Shown here: piece after piece, positions 8,274 through 11,326 of the stretch
How positions within the stretch are numbered: the stretch's first letter is position 1
How the letters are laid out: every line of letters begins with the position of its first letter
Source: Gammaproteobacteria bacterium
GTDB taxonomy: Bacteria; Bacillota_I; Bacilli_A; Izemoplasmatales; UBA1188
Reading direction: 5' to 3'
Length of the DNA: 11,326 nucleotides
Assembly: GCA_024691665.1 (NCBI GenBank)
Contig: JAILNJ010000017.1
Location: 1 to 11,326 of the forward strand
Translations under genes and position numbers: made by a program
The notes under the pieces: generated by a model
Seen by the model: only the letters and a program-made list of their open reading frames with translations
Told to the model about the DNA's origin: nothing
The model's database searches: none

Positions 8274-8594
8274 CTATAGTGATTTGTAATAATTTCCAAA
8301 CGTTTCCATTGAATCAATAATTGGCATCAATTCTTTACCTAGTGTGCTAAGAGAATACTCAACATGTGGTGGATTGGTTTTGTAATCAGTTCTTATAATT
8401 AGCCCATCTTCAACCATTTGCTTTAAAGAATCTGTCAGTACTTTCTGAGAAACTCCTTCTAATGATCTTTGGAGTTCGTTAAATCTCCAGGGTCTAGTTC
8501 TTAGATTTCTAATTATTAGTATTTTCCATTTAGAGCCAATTAAAGAAACAGTAGTGGCTACAGGGCAAAGAGGTAATTCAGATTTCTTTTTCAT
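8274..8594 (-). CDS. HxlR-family winged-helix transcriptional regulator
   Basis: 106-residue HxlR-type regulator, one winged helix-turn-helix filling nearly the whole protein (about 10-100). The family pattern is clear: LCPVATTVSLIGSKWKILII at 9-28, then RFNELQRSLEGVSQKVLTDS for the recognition region, a wing in the NPPHVEYSLS region, and ELMPIIDSMETFG as the dimer helix. Cys10 sits at the N-terminal position where redox-sensing family members (YodB, HypR) carry their reactive Cys, so a role as an oxidant or electrophile sensor is plausible but inferred. It is divergent from the macrodomain-DUF1848-sirtuin operon, with 107 bases between the starts, and is the obvious local regulator. Start ATG at 8594; AGGTG lies just upstream on the - strand. 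Stop is TAG. Confidence 0.93.
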   Translation of the reverse strand: MKKKSELPLCPVATTVSLIGSKWKILIIRNLRTRPWRFNELQRSLEGVSQKVLTDSLKQMVEDGLIIRTDYKTNPPHVEYSLSTLGKELMPIIDSMETFGNYYKSL

Positions 8595-8600
8595 ACACCT

Positions 8601-8609
8601 ATTATATCA
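8601..8609 (-). promoter_or_regulatory. Extended -10 promoter of hxlR
   Basis: Read on the - strand, 8609 to 8601 spells TGATATAAT, a perfect extended -10 element (TGn plus TATAAT). It lies immediately upstream of the AGGTG ribosome site and ATG, giving a very short leader. No good -35 is visible at the usual distance, which fits an extended -10 promoter. Confidence 0.6.
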
Positions 8610-8630
8610 CGCATTCAATTTGTTATGCGT
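8609..8630. promoter_or_regulatory. Candidate HxlR operator (ACGCAT-N10-ATGCGT)
   Basis: A 22-base inverted repeat has perfect six-base half sites at 8609-8614 and 8625-8630. It touches the extended -10 of hxlR and fills the place where its -35 spacer would be, so a bound dimer would block hxlR transcription. A third, related half site GTGCGT lies at 8643-8648, followed like the second by an ACTTTT tract. The repeat spacing suits a dimeric winged-helix protein. The link to HxlR is inferred from position. Confidence 0.5.
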
Positions 8631-8701
8631 AGTTACTTTTAAGTGCGTACTTTTTTGTTATTTATTTTTATGATTAAATAATAATATCAAAGGAGAATAA
8701 A

Positions 8702-9448
8702 ATGACAGATATTAAGTGGTGTATTGATTATTTAAAAGATTATAACCATATCAATTACGATCTTTCTTATGATTGGTCAACTTTAAGAAAGCTTTTAAAT
8801 ATCACAATGCCAATCAATATAAGTGATGAATTTTATATAAAGCAAGACAGAATATTAAAAGATATTTTATCTAGAAAAGACATAATTGATGTTGCAACTT
8901 TCTCTAATGGTGTTTCTTTATATAAGGGTGATATCACCCTTTTAAAAGCAGATGCAATAGTGAATGCTTGTAACTCTCAAATGTTAGGATGCTTTGTTCC
9001 TGGCCATCATTGTATCGATAACGCGATTCATTCTTTTGCAGGTCTTCAAGTGAGAAGAGATATGTTAAAAATAATGAAAATGCAAGGCCATGAAGAAGAA
9101 AGCGGACATGTGAAAGTGTCTAGTGCCTATAATTTGCCATCTAAATATATATTTCATACTGTAGGGCCAATCTATTCAGGAACATTTAAAGATGAAACTG
9201 ATTTAGCAAGTTGTTATTATTCTTGTTTAAGAAAAGCGGATGAAATGGGATTAGATTCAATTGTGTTTTGTTCTTTATCCACAGGAATATTTGGCTTTCC
9301 AATTGAAAAAGCTAGTAGGATTGCTATTAAATGTGTTGATTTGTATTTAAAAGAAGAAAATAAAAATATTAAAAAAGTGATTTTCGATGTCTTTAATGAT
9401 AACGATTATAAAGTATATGAAAACAATATGAAGGAGGTTAAATTATGA
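8702..9448 (+). CDS. Zinc-dependent macrodomain ADP-ribosyl hydrolase (Zn-Macro)
   Basis: 248 residues. A family-typical N-terminal helical stretch (about 1-65) precedes a macrodomain (about 66-240). The ADP-ribose pocket shows LKADAIVNACNS at 80-92 (NACNS rather than NAANS) and later SLSTGIFGFP and HTVGPIYSG. The stretch GCFVPGHHCIDNAIH carries C97, H102 and C104 with the C-x4-H-x-C spacing of zinc ligands in the macrodomains linked to class M sirtuins. Those enzymes remove ADP-ribose placed on protein by SirTM, so this is the predicted eraser. Start ATG 8702 has AAAGGAG at 8689-8695, six bases away. It is the first gene of a three-gene operon; its last four bases overlap the next start (ATGA). 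The leader is AT-rich and I see no single convincing -35/-10 pair for this strand. Confidence 0.93.
   Translation: MTDIKWCIDYLKDYNHINYDLSYDWSTLRKLLNITMPINISDEFYIKQDRILKDILSRKDIIDVATFSNGVSLYKGDITLLKADAIVNACNSQMLGCFVPGHHCIDNAIHSFAGLQVRRDMLKIMKMQGHEEESGHVKVSSAYNLPSKYIFHTVGPIYSGTFKDETDLASCYYSCLRKADEMGLDSIVFCSLSTGIFGFPIEKASRIAIKCVDLYLKEENKNIKKVIFDVFNDNDYKVYENNMKEVKL
9431..9437 (+). promoter_or_regulatory. Strong ribosome-binding site for the DUF1848 gene
   Basis: AAGGAGG lies seven bases before ATG 9445, inside the last codons of the macrodomain gene. It fixes the start in the ATGA overlap and indicates efficient independent initiation rather than coupling alone. Confidence 0.85.
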
Positions 9449-10374
9449 TCATTAATACCGGACAAAGAACTGACATACCTGCCTTCTATTCTAAATGGTT
9501 TATAAATCGAATTAAAGAAGGATATGTTTTGGTTAGAAATCCGTATTATCCAACAATTGTTACAAAGTTTTTATTAAATCCAGAGGTGGTGGATGTGATT
9601 GGTTTTTGCACAAAAAATCCACGACCGATGTTCCCTTATTTAGATGAACTAAAAGACTTTGGTCAGTTTTGGTACGTTTCAATTACTGGTTTTGGAAAAG
9701 ATTTAGAACCTAATGTTCCTCCTATTGATCAAGTAATTGAAGATTTTAAATATTTATCTAATAAAGTAGGCAAGAATGCTGTAGGCTGGAGATACACTCC
9801 AATTATTGTTAATAGCAAATACACAAAAGAATATCACATCAAAATGTTTGAACATATCGCTTCTAAATTAGATAGCTATACTTCTTTAGCAGCGTTTGGA
9901 TTTGTAGATATTTATCCAAAATTAGAAAAGAATCATCCGGAGATTAAAGATACAGATGATGAAACAAAAATTGAAATAGCTAAGGCGTTTTTGGATATTG
10001 CTAAAAAACATCATATGGATTTAAGACTTTGTTCAAAAGAAAAGTGGCTTGTTGATTATGGTGTTGATATTGATGGATGTATGAGAGTTAAAGATTACGA
10101 GAATAGCATCAATTCAAAATTAGACATCAAACAAAAAATGGAAGCGAGAAAGAATTATTGTGCTTGCTATCTTTCTAATGATATTGGTTCATACAATTCT
10201 TGTATGCATCTATGTAAGTATTGTTATGCAAACGGAAATGAAATGACAATTAAAAATAATTATAATTTGCATGATGATAATTCACCTTTGTTAATCGGTC
10301 ATATCAATCCAGGCGATAAGATAAAACTTGCTAAGCAAGAAACATATAAAGATAGAAGAGTTACATTATTTTGA
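9445..10374 (+). CDS. DUF1848 family protein with C-terminal radical-SAM-like Cys cluster
   Basis: 309 residues, matching DUF1848 by its opening INTGQRTDIPAFYSKWF, the NPYYP motif, the FCTKNPRPMFPYLDEL block and the VGWRYTPIIV strand. The body looks like an alpha/beta barrel. The C-terminus has C239-x-C241, then IGSYNSC with C253-x3-C257-x2-C260 in the stretch CMHLCKYCYANG. CxxxCxxC is the pattern that binds a 4Fe-4S cluster in radical SAM enzymes, but there it is N-terminal; here it is C-terminal, as is typical of this family. Its biochemical function is not known. It lies between the ADP-ribose eraser and writer genes, overlapping the macrodomain gene by 4 bases and the sirtuin TTG start by 4 bases, which suggests a shared task. 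It may be a metalloenzyme acting on the modified substrate, or a redox-sensing partner; both are inference. Confidence 0.88.
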   Translation: MIINTGQRTDIPAFYSKWFINRIKEGYVLVRNPYYPTIVTKFLLNPEVVDVIGFCTKNPRPMFPYLDELKDFGQFWYVSITGFGKDLEPNVPPIDQVIEDFKYLSNKVGKNAVGWRYTPIIVNSKYTKEYHIKMFEHIASKLDSYTSLAAFGFVDIYPKLEKNHPEIKDTDDETKIEIAKAFLDIAKKHHMDLRLCSKEKWLVDYGVDIDGCMRVKDYENSINSKLDIKQKMEARKNYCACYLSNDIGSYNSCMHLCKYCYANGNEMTIKNNYNLHDDNSPLLIGHINPGDKIKLAKQETYKDRRVTLF

Positions 10375-11198
10375 TTATGAAAGAGATAGAAAGAATTAAA
10401 GAACTTATAAATGAGTCTGATGCTATAGTTATTGGTGCAGGAGCAGGTTTATCAACTGCTGCTGGTTTTGAATATGGCGGGAGCTATTTTTTAGAAAACT
10501 TTCCTGATATTTATAAGAAATACGGTTATACAGATATGTATAGTGCTGGATTTCATCCATTTTTAACTAGTGAAGAAAGGTGGGGCTATTGGTGCAGATT
10601 CATCTATTTGCAGAGATATAAAGAAGGAGCAAAACCTCTTTATAAAAAACTTTATGAAATGATAAAAGATAAAAACTATTTTGTGATTACTACAAATGTT
10701 GATCACCAGTTCCAACTCTCTGGTTTTTCTAAGGATAGATTATTTTATACACAAGGTGACTATGGCCTATTCCAATGTTCAAAGCCATGCCATCAAAAAA
10801 CATATGATAACAAAGAACAAATAATGGAAATGATTCATTCTCTTAAAGAGGGTTTGATTCCTGCTAGTCTTATTCCTAAATGCCCAATATGTGGGGAAGA
10901 AATGACTATGAATCTAAGAAGTGATGATAATTTTGTAGAAGATGAGGGATGGCACACTGCCTCTCATAACTATGAGAAATTCTTGAGTGAAAACAAAAAT
11001 AAAAAGATTCTCTTCTTGGAGTTGGGAGTGGGATGGAATACACCTGCCATCATTAAATATCCATTTATGAGAATGACACATTATTTTAAAAATGCTTTTT
11101 ATGTTTGCATAAACAAAGGATTCAACCGCATTCCAGAAATAATAAATGATAAGTCGATTGTCTTAAATGCTGATATTAATGTGCTAATGAATGATTGA
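10371..11198 (+). CDS. Class M sirtuin (SirTM), protein ADP-ribosyltransferase
   Basis: 275-residue sirtuin-fold NAD-dependent enzyme. The Rossmann loop GAGAGLSTAAGFEYGG starts at residue 22, TTNVDHQF (N109, D111) follows, and YTQGDYG carries Q128 where deacetylating sirtuins have the catalytic His of the ELHG motif. Loss of that His marks class M sirtuins, which transfer ADP-ribose to protein instead of deacetylating. A zinc module is formed by C136/C140 and C171/C174. The C-terminal LELGVGWNTPAIIKYPF closes the NAD site in the class M manner. The start is uncertain: TTG 10371 overlaps the DUF1848 stop and has a weak GAAGAG ten bases upstream, while ATG 10377, two residues later, has no well-placed site. 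It is the last gene of the operon and the predicted writer paired with the macrodomain eraser. No terminator is visible in the next 42 bases. Confidence 0.93.
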   Translation: MIMKEIERIKELINESDAIVIGAGAGLSTAAGFEYGGSYFLENFPDIYKKYGYTDMYSAGFHPFLTSEERWGYWCRFIYLQRYKEGAKPLYKKLYEMIKDKNYFVITTNVDHQFQLSGFSKDRLFYTQGDYGLFQCSKPCHQKTYDNKEQIMEMIHSLKEGLIPASLIPKCPICGEEMTMNLRSDDNFVEDEGWHTASHNYEKFLSENKNKKILFLELGVGWNTPAIIKYPFMRMTHYFKNAFYVCINKGFNRIPEIINDKSIVLNADINVLMND

Positions 11199-11326
11199 AA
11201 GATTTAGTACTTATAGCGCAGTTATAATTAATGGTATTTTAATCATTCATTAGCACATTAATATCAGCATTTAAGACAATCGACTTATCATTTATTATTT
11301 CTGGAATGCGGTTGAATCCTTTGTTT
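11111..11326. repeat. 86-bp perfect inverted repeat with 44-base spacer at window end
   Basis: Bases 11241-11326 are the exact reverse complement of 11111-11196, the last 28 codons of the sirtuin gene and the first base of its stop. Identity ends on the left at the second base of the stop codon: TGA in the forward copy, TAA in the inverted one, so both copies end in a stop. The spacer 11197-11240 is unique. The repeat is cut by the window edge and may continue. It could be the 3' end of a convergent second sirtuin gene, or a fold-back chimera or graph break at a contig end. Confidence 0.97.
11241..11326 (-). CDS. Possible convergent second copy of the SirTM gene, 3' end only
   Basis: Read on the - strand, the inverted arm encodes the same final residues as the sirtuin (NKGFNRIPEIINDKSIVLNA and onward to VLMND), followed by TAA at 11238-11240. 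If the repeat is real, a second, convergently placed sirtuin gene enters here from beyond the window. Exact nucleotide identity means either a very recent duplication or an assembly artefact, which the sequence alone cannot separate. Confidence 0.35.

Noticed and set aside
11197..11240. Terminator for the sirtuin operon in the spacer of the inverted repeat
   Set aside because: No GC-containing stem followed by a T tract is present; the 86-bp arms could fold, but the loop is 44 bases and the structure depends on the repeat being real.
1..11326. CRISPR array, insertion sequence or restriction/toxin genes
   Set aside because: No spaced direct repeats, transposase, nuclease or toxin-antitoxin pair could be recognised on either strand.

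Overview
The window looks like the chromosome of an AT-rich, low-GC Gram-positive bacterium (Bacillota, probably Bacilli near the Erysipelotrichia/Acholeplasma side). The evidence is strong Shine-Dalgarno sequences, an AGA-dominated arginine code, sigma-A type promoters, and a ligA-uvrA-lgt-whiA gene order. TGG encodes Trp and TGA is used as a stop, so this is not a TGA=Trp mycoplasma. A species cannot be named from the sequence alone.

Region 1 (1-8052) is housekeeping, all on the + strand. It holds the 3' end of ligA (BRCT domain) overlapping uvrA, then lgt and whiA, which overlap or nearly abut. A clean promoter (5215-5243) then starts a membrane-anchored thioredoxin-fold-like protein that ends in its own terminator. 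A full-length tex follows. These genes serve DNA ligation and repair, lipoprotein maturation, WhiA function and transcription-associated RNA binding. The Lgt lacks the usual His-Gly-Gly motif, and the thioredoxin-like protein lacks CxxC.

Region 2 (8053-8270) holds a hairpin terminator whose right arm may also supply the -35 element of the next gene, then tRNA-Ser(GCT) with an encoded CCA, then a second terminator.

Region 3 (8271-11326) is accessory and the most interesting part. A divergent HxlR-family regulator with an N-terminal Cys faces a tightly coupled three-gene operon: a zinc-type macrodomain ADP-ribosyl hydrolase, a DUF1848 protein with a radical-SAM-like CxxxCxxC cluster, and a class M sirtuin (SirTM) with the catalytic His replaced by Gln. 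SirTM and this macrodomain type are a known writer/eraser pair for reversible protein ADP-ribosylation, classically next to a lipoylated GcvH-like carrier and LplA2. Here neither is present and a DUF1848 protein sits between eraser and writer. This suggests a variant system with a different substrate or output. An inverted repeat, ACGCAT-N10-ATGCGT, lies at the hxlR promoter as a candidate operator.

The last 86 bases are an exact inverted copy of the 3' end of the sirtuin gene, separated from it by 44 bases. This is either the start of a convergent second sirtuin copy or a fold-back/assembly artefact at a contig end.
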